Shown: positions 8,360-14,808 of the stretch, piece after piece
Numbering within the stretch: the first letter of the stretch is position 1
How the letters are laid out: the number at the start of each line of letters is the position of its first letter
From: Shimia sp041624275
Lineage (GTDB): Bacteria; Pseudomonadota; Alphaproteobacteria; Rhodobacterales; Rhodobacteraceae
NCBI RefSeq assembly: GCF_041624275.1
Contig: NZ_JBFJVE010000028.1
Span: 1 to 20,225 of the forward strand
Length of the DNA stretch: 20,225 nucleotides
Direction: 5' to 3'
Made by a program: the position numbers and the translations under genes
The notes under the pieces: model-generated
The model's input: only the letters and a program-made list of their open reading frames with translations
Database searches by the model: none
Told to the model about the DNA's origin: nothing

Positions 8360-9019
8360 TTAACGATTGCGTTGCCCGCGCCCCAGCGCCCGGCCCATCT
8401 GCGCCGCGATCTGCGTCTGGCTGCGGCGAAAGCTTTCGGCGTCGGGGGTCTGGATATGCATCACCACGTTGACCGGCGCCGCGCCAGCACCGCGCACCCC
8501 CAGCTTGCCGTCCGGTCCGCGGGCCAGCGGCATGATCGCCTCGGGGCCGGCCTCGCCCATCAGCCCGGTGCCGCCGCGCATCGGGAAATAGGTCGGCGCC
8601 GCCACCACCCCGCCCGAGGCAAAGGGCATCACCCGGCCCTGGGCGAAACCGGCGCCGTCGGCAAAGGGCAGGATGCCCTGCACCAGCGTGCCGATCCCGT
8701 CGGCCAGCGCGCCGCCAAGACTGTCGGTGACCGGCCGCAGCGCCGCGCTATAGGCGGTGTTCATCAACGACCGCGCCACCTCTTCCAGCGCTTCGGAAAG
8801 CTTCATGCCGTCGAAGACCACCCCGTCGAAGGCCCGCCGCAATCCCTTGCTGAGCCCTCTCTCAAGGGTCTTCACGTCCTGCCCCGTGGCCGCCAGGGTC
8901 TGGCGCACGGCGCGCAGCTCGGTGTCGAAATTCGCCGCCATTACCGCGGTCTGCCCCAGGCTTTCCTCCAGCGCATCGACCTGCGCCTCGAAACCGTCCA
9001 GCGCCTCACGCTCGCTCAT
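8360..9019 (-). CDS. g11: GTA tape measure protein (gp11 type)
   Basis: A 219-residue protein with an N-terminal coiled coil (about 1-65) and a Gly/Ala-rich middle (about 95-130, SLGGALADGIGTLVQGILPF). Towards the C-terminus is the stretch FASGGVVAAPTYFPMRGG followed by GLMGEAGPEAIMPL, a hallmark of phage tape measure proteins. Such proteins fill the tail tube during assembly, set tail length and are ejected with DNA. The short length matches the short GTA tail. The start at 9017-9019 overlaps the end of g10.1 by 14 bases. Confidence 0.92.
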   Translation of the reverse strand: MSEREALDGFEAQVDALEESLGQTAVMAANFDTELRAVRQTLAATGQDVKTLERGLSKGLRRAFDGVVFDGMKLSEALEEVARSLMNTAYSAALRPVTDSLGGALADGIGTLVQGILPFADGAGFAQGRVMPFASGGVVAAPTYFPMRGGTGLMGEAGPEAIMPLARGPDGKLGVRGAGAAPVNVVMHIQTPDAESFRRSQTQIAAQMGRALGRGQRNR

Positions 9020-9215
9020 CTTCGCCCCTTTCCCTGTTGTCCGGATAGGCCTTCAGCAAGGCCTCCAGCCCCTTGCGGTTCAGCCCCCGCGCCGCGCCCG
9101 GCGGCCCCAGCATCAGCCGCAGCTCGGCCGGGGTCAGGGCCCAGAACGCCGCCGGGCTGAGCCGCAGCCCCAGCAGTCCGGCGCGCATCAGCGCCGGCCA
9201 GTCGAACCGGCTCAC
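9006..9215 (-). CDS. g10.1: GTA tail assembly chaperone, second component (gp10.1, rcc01693/TIGR02216 type)
   Basis: A 69-residue protein matching the small family next to g10 in all RcGTA-like clusters, with features MSRFDWPALMRAGL, LSPAAFWALTPAELRLMLG and a basic C-terminus. It starts with GTG at 9213-9215, overlapping the g10 stop as GTGA, with GGGGA six bases upstream. It lies in the -1 frame relative to g10, and that frame is open for at least 20 codons upstream of the GTG. Part of its synthesis could therefore be by ribosomal frameshift from g10, as for lambda GT (see findings). Such proteins help load the tape measure for tail tube growth and are usually absent from the mature particle. 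Confidence 0.85.
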   Translation of the reverse strand: MSRFDWPALMRAGLLGLRLSPAAFWALTPAELRLMLGPPGAARGLNRKGLEALLKAYPDNRERGEDERA

Positions 9216-9535
9216 GGCGCGTCCCCGGGCAGGCTGAAGGCGCGCGCCAGCAGCTCGGCCGCCGCCTTTGCCGCCGCCATCGGGCCGCCCGCGACCTCGG
9301 CCTGCATCAAATCGTCGACCCTGCCCTGCCAGCCGCCGCCGCGCAGCCCGGCCACGATCAGCGCCAGCACGTCGCGCGCCGAATAGCCGCCGCCTTCGAA
9401 CCGCTCGACCAGCGCCACCAGCGAATCGCTCTGCAAGCCGGCCTCCAGCTCGGCCAGCGCGCCCAAGGTCAGCCGCAGCACCTGCCGTTCGCCGTCGATC
9501 ACCAGCGCCACCTCGCCCGCATAGGGGTTGGCCAT
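9212..9535 (-). CDS. g10: GTA tail assembly chaperone (gp10 type)
   Basis: A 107-residue protein with the family opening MANPYAGEVALVIDGERQVL and the stretch LTLGALAELEAGL, typical of GTA TAM/gp10 tail-chaperone proteins. It sits between the tail tube gene and the tape measure, the position of lambda G. It begins two bases after the g9 stop and ends in a GTGA overlap with g10.1. The heptamer G-GCA-AAG at 9272-9266 (minus strand, codons 89-90) is one base away from the lambda G slippery site. Confidence 0.9.
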   Translation of the reverse strand: MANPYAGEVALVIDGERQVLRLTLGALAELEAGLQSDSLVALVERFEGGGYSARDVLALIVAGLRGGGWQGRVDDLMQAEVAGGPMAAAKAAAELLARAFSLPGDAP

Positions 9536-9537
9536 CT

Positions 9538-9951
9538 TCAGACCGCCACGAAGCTCAGCGCCCCGGCCGAGGCCATCGACATCTCGTAGGTGGCCTCGCC
9601 ATCATGGCGGCCGGCGTATTCGATCGCCGAAATCTGGAACGGCCCTTCGACAATGCCGAAATCGGGGATGATGACCTGAAAATCCGGGGTCTCGCCGTCA
9701 AAGAAGATCTGCCGCGCCCGTTCGTCGGTATTCGCGTCGCGAAACACCCCGGAGCCGGCAATCGCCGCCGAGCGCACCCCCGCCCCGCCCAGCAGTTCGC
9801 GCCAGCCGCCCTGGCTTTCAAGGCTGGTCACGTCGACGCTTTCCGCGTTGAAGCTGATCCGCGTGGCGCGCAGCCCCGCGATCGTTTCGAACTGACCGTC
9901 GCCGGTCAGATCCACCTTGATCAAAAGATCCTTGCCGTTCTGGGCACCCAT
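9538..9951 (-). CDS. g9: GTA major tail tube protein (gp9 type, TP901-1 family)
   Basis: A 137-residue protein of the TP901-1-like major tail family. The opening MGAQNGKDLLIKVD and the stretch LRATRISFNAESVDVTSLES are characteristic. It polymerises as hexameric rings into the non-contractile tail tube. The ATG at 9949-9951 has GAGG about eight bases upstream in the 18-base gap after g8. The protein is rich in beta-strand pattern and has no cysteine. It ends two bases before g10. Confidence 0.93.
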   Translation of the reverse strand: MGAQNGKDLLIKVDLTGDGQFETIAGLRATRISFNAESVDVTSLESQGGWRELLGGAGVRSAAIAGSGVFRDANTDERARQIFFDGETPDFQVIIPDFGIVEGPFQISAIEYAGRHDGEATYEMSMASAGALSFVAV

Positions 9952-9969
9952 ATCGCCACCTCTTTCCAG

Positions 9970-10383
9970 TTAAACGTCGTCCTCGACCCGGGCCCGAAAG
10001 CGCAGGTCGATGCGGCGCGTGTTGCCACGGCCCGCGCGTCTTGCCGTCGCCCGGTCGAATGTCATGAACACCAGCCGCCCGCGGCTAAGTGCAAGATCCG
10101 CGCCCTGCAACGCGTCGCAGATCGCCACCGCCGCCGCCTTGGCGGTGGCGAAACCCGCCGCCTCGGAAATCACCGAAATGGTCAGCCGGTGCTCGGCCCC
10201 GTCGCCGCTCAGATCCGAGCGGCCAAGCACCGTCTCGGCCCCGAGGATGACATAGGTCTGGGGCAGAACGCCCGCCGGAACCGCGTCGTATACGGCTGCA
10301 CCAATAAGTGAACTAAGCGACGTATCATTCTGTAACTTCTGATAAATCGCCGATTGAAGGGCGTCCGACATGGCATAGCTCAT
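9970..10383 (-). CDS. g8: GTA tail terminator protein (gp8 type, DUF3168)
   Basis: A 137-residue DUF3168-family protein that caps the tail tube at its head-proximal end. The family opening is visible (ALQSAIYQKLQNDTSLSSLI), as is the middle stretch LTISVISEAAGFATAKAAA. The ATG at 10381-10383 overlaps the g7 stop as ATGA; a second ATG four codons later is an alternative. Codons from about 12 to 32 (plus-strand positions 10288-10351) use AT-ending codons that are rare in this window (TTA, CTT, AGT, TCA, ATT, GGT, GCA, GTA). Local GC is about 42%. Confidence 0.9.
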   Translation of the reverse strand: MSYAMSDALQSAIYQKLQNDTSLSSLIGAAVYDAVPAGVLPQTYVILGAETVLGRSDLSGDGAEHRLTISVISEAAGFATAKAAAVAICDALQGADLALSRGRLVFMTFDRATARRAGRGNTRRIDLRFRARVEDDV

Positions 10384-10718
10384 ACCGCCGTCTCCTCGAA
10401 TGCGAAACAGGTCAGGAAACGTCGGCGCGCGTCGTGATCGGCCACGGCCTCGATGCTGAAGACCCGTGCGCCGTCGACCAGGCGCATGCCCGCCTCGGGC
10501 CGCGAGCCGGCGCCAGGCGGGGCCGCGCGCACGATGATCCTGCAGCCGGCCCGCGCCAGCGAAACCTCGCCGCCGTCCCGCGTCCGCCCCGCGCCCGGCC
10601 GAAGATCGGCCCAGAGCGTGCCCCGCGCGGTCCAACTCGTCACATGGCCGCCGGCGCCGTCGGCGGTGCGCTCCGGCGCCTCCAGCACCAGCCTGCGGCT
10701 CAGCCGCACCGGCCTCAT
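10380..10718 (-). CDS. g7: GTA head-tail stopper/adaptor (gp7 type, SPP1 gp16-like)
   Basis: A 112-residue protein of the phage head-tail joining (SPP1 gp16-like) family. It opens MRPVRLSRRLVLEAPERTAD and continues HVTSWTARGTLWADLRPG, the usual pattern of a small beta-barrel closing the connector and preventing DNA leakage. The ATG at 10716-10718 overlaps the g6 stop as ATGA, and the stop overlaps the g8 start as ATGA. An upstream in-frame extension is open but lies within g6 coding sequence and is not believed. Confidence 0.88.
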   Translation of the reverse strand: MRPVRLSRRLVLEAPERTADGAGGHVTSWTARGTLWADLRPGAGRTRDGGEVSLARAGCRIIVRAAPPGAGSRPEAGMRLVDGARVFSIEAVADHDARRRFLTCFAFEETAV

Positions 10719-11308
10719 GCGCCTGCCCCCAGCCGCACCGCGCGATAGCGCTCGATCAGGCTGGTCACGCCGAAAGGCATGCAGCCGCCGCTCAGGGCCA
10801 TGTCGTCGCGGTACTCGTAGTAATGCGCCGCCAGCAGCATCACCGCCTGACGCAGGTCCGCCGGCACGTCGCTCCAGTCGGGGCCATAGCCGGCCAGAAA
10901 CCGCACCTCGGCCTGCCCCTCGCTGGGGATGCTGGGCAGGCAATTGCCGACAGGGCGCAATTCGGGGTGCTGCGCGTCCGGCACCAGCCGATAGACGCTT
11001 GGCGCCACCACCACCGCCTCGCCCATCCTGTCGACCAGCGACACCTCGGCCAGCGCGCTGACCGGCGCCACCGGCAACGGCTGTCGCGCCGCGTCGCGCC
11101 AGCGCGGCAGCGTCCAGGCAAAGGGCCGTTCCAGCAGCGCCTTGCCGGTCCGGGCCTCGATCGCGGCGATACTGGCGCGCAGAAAGCTCTCCAGCACCGT
11201 CTCCTGCAACCCATCATCGTCAAAGCCGCTGCCCAGACGCAGATGCTCCTTGAACTCAGCCACTGGCAGGGCCGCCGAGAGCACCGTGGTCTCTTCAACT
11301 AACATCAT
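10715..11308 (-). CDS. g6: GTA head-tail connector adaptor (gp6 type)
   Basis: A 197-residue protein of the gp6-like phage head-tail connector family. It opens MMLVEETTVLSAALPVAEFK and has SFLRASIAAIEARTGKALL in the N-terminal helical half; the C-terminal half includes DLRQAVMLLAAHYYEYRD. In the particle it forms the adaptor ring below the portal. The first of two adjacent ATGs (11306-11308) was chosen because a CGGAG Shine-Dalgarno ends seven bases upstream. The open frame continues further upstream, but that part is Gly/Arg-rich and non-homologous in character. It is preceded by a 144-base leader that could fold in alternative ways (see findings). Confidence 0.9.
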   Translation of the reverse strand: MMLVEETTVLSAALPVAEFKEHLRLGSGFDDDGLQETVLESFLRASIAAIEARTGKALLERPFAWTLPRWRDAARQPLPVAPVSALAEVSLVDRMGEAVVVAPSVYRLVPDAQHPELRPVGNCLPSIPSEGQAEVRFLAGYGPDWSDVPADLRQAVMLLAAHYYEYRDDMALSGGCMPFGVTSLIERYRAVRLGAGA

Positions 11309-11452
11309 GAAAAAACTCCGAATATTGCGGCCCCTCCGGCCTGGAGGGCGCGCGCCCCGGCGCCGCCCGAACGGAGGGGACAGCCAGACAACGCCTATCG
11401 CAGACGCACGCCCGGCAGAGGCGGCACCCGCCGCCCCCGCCATTCACGCCCC
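11309..11452 (-). promoter_or_regulatory. g5-g6 intergenic leader with competing hairpins
   Basis: The longest gap inside the GTA cluster (144 bases). On the minus-strand transcript a hairpin CCCTCC-N5-GGAGGG spans 11348-11332. An upstream segment CCCCTCCG (11379-11372) can instead pair perfectly with CGGAGGGG (11338-11331), so the two folds exclude each other. The g6 Shine-Dalgarno CGGAG (11320-11316) repeats the start of that second arm. No U-run follows, so this is not an ordinary terminator. A role in lowering g6-g15 expression below that of the capsid gene, or in protecting the g1-g5 message, is inference. Confidence 0.3.
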
Positions 11453-12640
11453 TCAGAGCGCGAATTTCAGCAGCTTGATCGCCGCAAAGTCGCTGACATC
11501 GCCACCGACCCGCTTGGTGGCATAGAACAGCACATGCGGCTTGGCGCTGAACGGATCGCGCAGCACCCGCAGGTCCGGCCGCTCGGCCACGGTATAGCCG
11601 GCCGCGAAGTCACCGAAGGCGATCGCCGGCGCCCAGGAGGCAATGTCGGGCATGTCCTCGGCGATCAGCACCGGATAGCCCAACAGCCGCGCCGGCTCGC
11701 CCGCCGCCAGCCCGTCCGACCACAGGAACCGCCCTTCGCCATCCTTCAGCTTGCGCACCGCACCGGCGGTTTTCGAATTCATCACGAAGGTCGCATTGGC
11801 GCGGTATTCCGCCCCCAGCGCATAGACCAGGTCGACCAGGGCATTCGCCGGATCGCTGGCGGCAAAGGCCCCGTCCGCGCCGCTGCGCACATGGCCCAGT
11901 TCGCCCCAGGTCTCGGTGCCGGCATCGACGCTGTTGTAGGTCAGGAACCCGGTCGGCTTGTCGACCCCGTCGCCGCTGACGAAGGCCGCCGCCTCGGCGC
12001 GGGCGAACTTGTCGGCGATACGCCCCGCCAACCAGGCCTCGATGTCAAAGGCGCTGTCGTCCAGCAGCCGCTGCGACGCCTTGGGCAGGGCCGAAAGCTC
12101 ATGCAGCGGGATGGTGATACGCTCGATCGTCGGCGTCCCGCTCTCGGCGGTGGCGGTGGTCTCGTCGGCCCAGCCCGCCCCGGCCTCGGTGGAATCGATC
12201 AGCACGTCGTAGGACACCGCCTCGACATTGACCACATTGGCCACCGCCCGGATCGAGGCCGTCGCCCGCAGGGTCGACCGGATGGTTTCGGCGGTCTGCG
12301 GATCGACCAGATAGCCGCCGTCGCCGTTGACGGCGGTCGACATCGATTTCCCTTCCAGTTCCAGCCCCCGCAGCCCGTCATCCTCGCCGCTGCGCAGATA
12401 GGCGTTGAAGGCCTTGCGATGCGGCACGTCAAAGTCGGTGCCGCGGTCCAGCGCCGGGCGCTGCAGGTTCGTCGTTTTTCGATCAAGCATGGTCAGTCGC
12501 TCATCCTGTTTCTGAAGTCGTTTCTGAATATCGTCCTTGAAGCCCCTGAAGTCGTTCATGAAACCCGTCACGGCCGACTTCACCTCGGCGGCCGGAGACA
12601 TGGCCTCTCCGCCCCGAGAAACGGTCTCGGTATTCCCCAT
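11453..12640 (-). CDS. g5: GTA major capsid protein (gp5 type, HK97 fold)
   Basis: A 395-residue HK97-fold capsid protein. An N-terminal coiled-coil scaffold (delta) region (about 15-60, with FRGFKDDIQKRLQKQDERL) is expected to be removed by the g4 protease. The shell-forming part follows, with typical stretches GGYLVDPQTAETIRSTL, ADETTATAESGTPTIERITI and GDGVDKPTGFLTY. In RcGTA the mature form builds a small capsid holding about 4 kb of random host DNA. The ATG at 12638-12640 has GAGGA eight bases upstream; a second ATG at codon 14, also with a Shine-Dalgarno, is an alternative. It starts 22 bases after g4. Confidence 0.95.
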   Translation of the reverse strand: MGNTETVSRGGEAMSPAAEVKSAVTGFMNDFRGFKDDIQKRLQKQDERLTMLDRKTTNLQRPALDRGTDFDVPHRKAFNAYLRSGEDDGLRGLELEGKSMSTAVNGDGGYLVDPQTAETIRSTLRATASIRAVANVVNVEAVSYDVLIDSTEAGAGWADETTATAESGTPTIERITIPLHELSALPKASQRLLDDSAFDIEAWLAGRIADKFARAEAAAFVSGDGVDKPTGFLTYNSVDAGTETWGELGHVRSGADGAFAASDPANALVDLVYALGAEYRANATFVMNSKTAGAVRKLKDGEGRFLWSDGLAAGEPARLLGYPVLIAEDMPDIASWAPAIAFGDFAAGYTVAERPDLRVLRDPFSAKPHVLFYATKRVGGDVSDFAAIKLLKFAL

Positions 12641-12662
12641 TCCAATGGTCCTCGATCTTGAG

Positions 12663-13223
12663 TTATGCCGGGCGCCTGTCGCGCCTCAGCTCCTGACGGG
12701 CGGTCTCGATCGCCGCCGCCGCTTCCCGCAGCATCCCCGCCTCAAGGCTTTCGCCCTTGGCCGACACGCGCGCACTGGGCAGCATCGGAAAGGTGACCAG
12801 AGACACCTCCCACAGCTCCAGTTCCTGCAAGAGCCGACGGCCCTTGGCATCCTTGCGGGCCGTCACCGTGCGGTAGCCGATCGAGAGGCCGTCGATCGCC
12901 CCGGCGGCGATCAGCGCCGCCGCCTCGCGGCCCTTGGCCACCTCTTCCAGCAGGCGGCCCCGCACCCACAGTCCGCGCGCATCCTCGCGCACCTCTTCCC
13001 AGATGCCGATCGGCTGCGCCGGGTCGTGCTGCCACAGCATCTTCACCGCCCGCCCGGCCGCTGCCAGCCGCCTGAGCGATTGCGCATAGGCACCCTTTTC
13101 AACCACGTCGCCACCCTGGTCGCGTGCCCCGAACAGGCTGGCATAGCCCTCGATCCTCGTTCCCTCCTGCACGCTCAGCCCGGCGCCGAACCGCGCGAAC
13201 TTATGCTCCAGCCCGTCCTGCAT
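12663..13223 (-). CDS. g4: GTA prohead protease (gp4 type, HK97 protease family)
   Basis: A 186-residue capsid maturation protease of the HK97 (U35/S78) family. It cleaves the scaffold part of the capsid protein inside the prohead. The conserved opening GLEHKFARFG and the motif IEGYASLFG are present. The catalytic His66 lies in MLWQHDPAQPIG, Ser114 in DGLSIGYR, and the acidic residue in LWEVSLVTFP. The ATG at 13221-13223 was preferred over two upstream ATGs (13229, 13241) because AGGAGAG at 13238-13232 lies nine bases before it. That same Shine-Dalgarno would fall inside the coding sequence of the most upstream start. Confidence 0.92.
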   Translation of the reverse strand: MQDGLEHKFARFGAGLSVQEGTRIEGYASLFGARDQGGDVVEKGAYAQSLRRLAAAGRAVKMLWQHDPAQPIGIWEEVREDARGLWVRGRLLEEVAKGREAAALIAAGAIDGLSIGYRTVTARKDAKGRRLLQELELWEVSLVTFPMLPSARVSAKGESLEAGMLREAAAAIETARQELRRDRRPA

Positions 13224-13231
13224 TCTCATCG

Positions 13232-13238
13232 CTCTCCT
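13232..13238 (-). promoter_or_regulatory. Ribosome binding site deciding the g4 start
   Basis: AGGAGAG on the minus strand. It overlaps codons 2-4 of the longest possible g4 frame and stands nine bases before the ATG at 13223, so it favours the shorter 186-residue product. Confidence 0.6.
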
Positions 13239-13292
13239 CATGTTTCCTGCGGGACACCGCCACCGCCGTTTGTTCCAAACCTTTTCAACGCG

Positions 13293-13520
13293 TTACAGCG
13301 CATTGCTCAGCAGGCTTTGCAGCGCCTGAGCCAGGATCACGCCGACCACGCCGTAGACCGTCAGCCACAGCCGTTTCTCCAGCCGCTCGATCAGCATCTC
13401 GATCTTGTCGAGCCGCCGGTTGAGACTGTCGAACTGCAGCGTGGTCATCCTTTCCTGCGCCTCGAGCCGCAGCGCCGGGGCGCAGTCGAACCTTTCGAAT
13501 CCATAGCGTGGCTCATCCAT
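13293..13520 (-). CDS. g3.5: Small GTA head-formation protein with one membrane segment (g3.5, rcc01685 type)
   Basis: A 75-residue protein in the position of RcGTA g3.5 (rcc01685), between portal and protease. An N-terminal polar part is followed by a short coiled coil (about 28-50, LQFDSLNRRLDKIEMLIERL). One hydrophobic helix, LWLTVYGVVGVILAQALQSL, comes near the C-terminus. It looks like a single-pass membrane or membrane-associated protein, unusual for a capsid cluster; NCBI-style names call the family GTA head formation. The ATG at 13518-13520 overlaps the portal gene by eight bases. An internal ATG at 13446-13448, with AGGA four bases upstream, would give a 51-residue product and cannot be excluded. 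Confidence 0.82.
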   Translation of the reverse strand: MDEPRYGFERFDCAPALRLEAQERMTTLQFDSLNRRLDKIEMLIERLEKRLWLTVYGVVGVILAQALQSLLSNAL

Positions 13521-14697
13521 CCGCAGGCTCTTCCGCGGCCCGCGCCGGCAGCCCCAGCATCAGCCGTTTCTCGGCCGCGCTGAGAAAACCGGCACCGGTC
13601 ACCCGCGCCCATTGCGCATCGCGTTCCGCCGCCAGCGCCGGCACCTGGTCGAGATCCGGTTTCAGCACCAGATCGGCGCCCAGGAACCCGGCCAGCCATT
13701 GCCCCAGGGTCGCCGCCACCCGTGTCGCCAGCGGCAGCACGGTCAGCCGATAGAAGGCCCGGTTGGCCTCCTGGTAGTTGGCATAGGTCGCATCCCCCTG
13801 GATCCCCAGCAGCATCGGCGGCACCCCGAAGGCCAGCGCGATCTCGCGCGCCGCCGCCTCCTTGGTCTTCTGGAACTCCATGTCCGACGGCGAAAATCCC
13901 ATCGGCTTCCAGTCCAGCCCGCCTTCCAGCAGCATCGGCCGCCCGGCGTTGCGCGCCCCCTGATGGTGGCTCTCCATCTCGTTCACCAGCCGCTCATACT
14001 GGTCCGGCGACATCGCCCCGGCCCCGTCGCTGCCGCGATAGACGATCGCCCCCGAGGGCCGCGCCGCATTGTCCAAAAGCGCCTTGGACCAGCGCGAGGC
14101 CGCATTGTGCACATCCACCGCCATCGCCGCCGCCTGCAGGGGGGCGAAACCATAGTGATCGTCCTGCGGGTGGAAGTTGCGCACATGGCACAGCGCCGCC
14201 CCGGCCAAAAGGTCGAACCGATGCTTGCGCCCGCCGACCGCATAGTCATAGGCCACCGGCCAGCCGTCGGCCCCCGGCACCACGCTCATCCGGTCCGACC
14301 GCAGCACATGCAGCTCGCCCGGCAGGCCGGCCTCGGCCCCGACCGCCTCGACATAGCCGTTGCCCGACAGCAGATACTGTCCGAACAACGTCTCCAGGAA
14401 TTCGGCCCGCGCCTGCCCCGGATTGGGCGCCGCCAGCAGCGCCAGCACCGGGTGGCTCTCGAAGCGCTCGCTGCCGTCCTGCAACACCAGCGGCAGGGCG
14501 GCGGCGCTTTCGGCGATCAGCTTGACACAGCGGTATCCCACCGGGTTGCCGGCAAAGCCGTTGCGCGTCAGCGACACCGTGTCCCGCGGGCTCCAGGCCA
14601 CCCGCCCGGCCCCGGACCAGGCCAGCACCCGCCCCGCCGCGCTGGCCTTCTGTTCGGGCTTCTCGGCCCCGGTGCGCCGGAAGAAGTCAAATACCAT
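13513..14697 (-). CDS. g3: GTA portal protein (gp3 type, HK97 family)
   Basis: A 394-residue HK97-family portal, the dodecameric ring at the capsid vertex through which DNA is packaged and released. Typical stretches are NPVGYRCVKLIAESAAALP near the N-terminus, LLSGNGYVE, and LAFGVPPMLLGIQGDATYAN with the following NYQEANRAFY. The ATG at 14695-14697 is chosen because AGGGGAG lies nine bases upstream and the protein then opens MVFDFFRR. A longer frame from 14769 is open but starts in a repeat-like leader. It ends with an eight-base overlap into g3.5. Confidence 0.94.
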   Translation of the reverse strand: MVFDFFRRTGAEKPEQKASAAGRVLAWSGAGRVAWSPRDTVSLTRNGFAGNPVGYRCVKLIAESAAALPLVLQDGSERFESHPVLALLAAPNPGQARAEFLETLFGQYLLSGNGYVEAVGAEAGLPGELHVLRSDRMSVVPGADGWPVAYDYAVGGRKHRFDLLAGAALCHVRNFHPQDDHYGFAPLQAAAMAVDVHNAASRWSKALLDNAARPSGAIVYRGSDGAGAMSPDQYERLVNEMESHHQGARNAGRPMLLEGGLDWKPMGFSPSDMEFQKTKEAAAREIALAFGVPPMLLGIQGDATYANYQEANRAFYRLTVLPLATRVAATLGQWLAGFLGADLVLKPDLDQVPALAAERDAQWARVTGAGFLSAAEKRLMLGLPARAAEEPADG

Positions 14698-14808
14698 CGC
14701 TGAACGCTCCCCTGTCTCTGTCTCTCTGTCGCCCTGCCCTGACCCCGATTGCCGGACCAAAGGCAGCATGCAATCAATTGGTTAATTCACCCTCAGCGCA
14801 GCGCGCGC
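14698..14808 (-). promoter_or_regulatory. terL-portal gap with an AT-rich island and a short GACAGA-type repeat
   Basis: A 111-base gap. At 14771-14789 is an AT-rich patch (minus strand GAATTAACCAATTGATTG), isolated in an otherwise very GC-rich cluster. It includes one TTAACC, the half-site sequence recognised by CtrA in alphaproteobacteria. At 14711-14730 the minus strand reads GACAGAGAGACAGAGACAGG, a small tandem repeat just before the portal Shine-Dalgarno. An internal promoter or a translation enhancer is possible; neither is shown. Confidence 0.25.

Noticed and set aside
9268..10311. Plus-strand open frame opposite g8-g10
   Set aside because: It is Arg/Pro-rich antisense sequence crossing three recognisable GTA genes.
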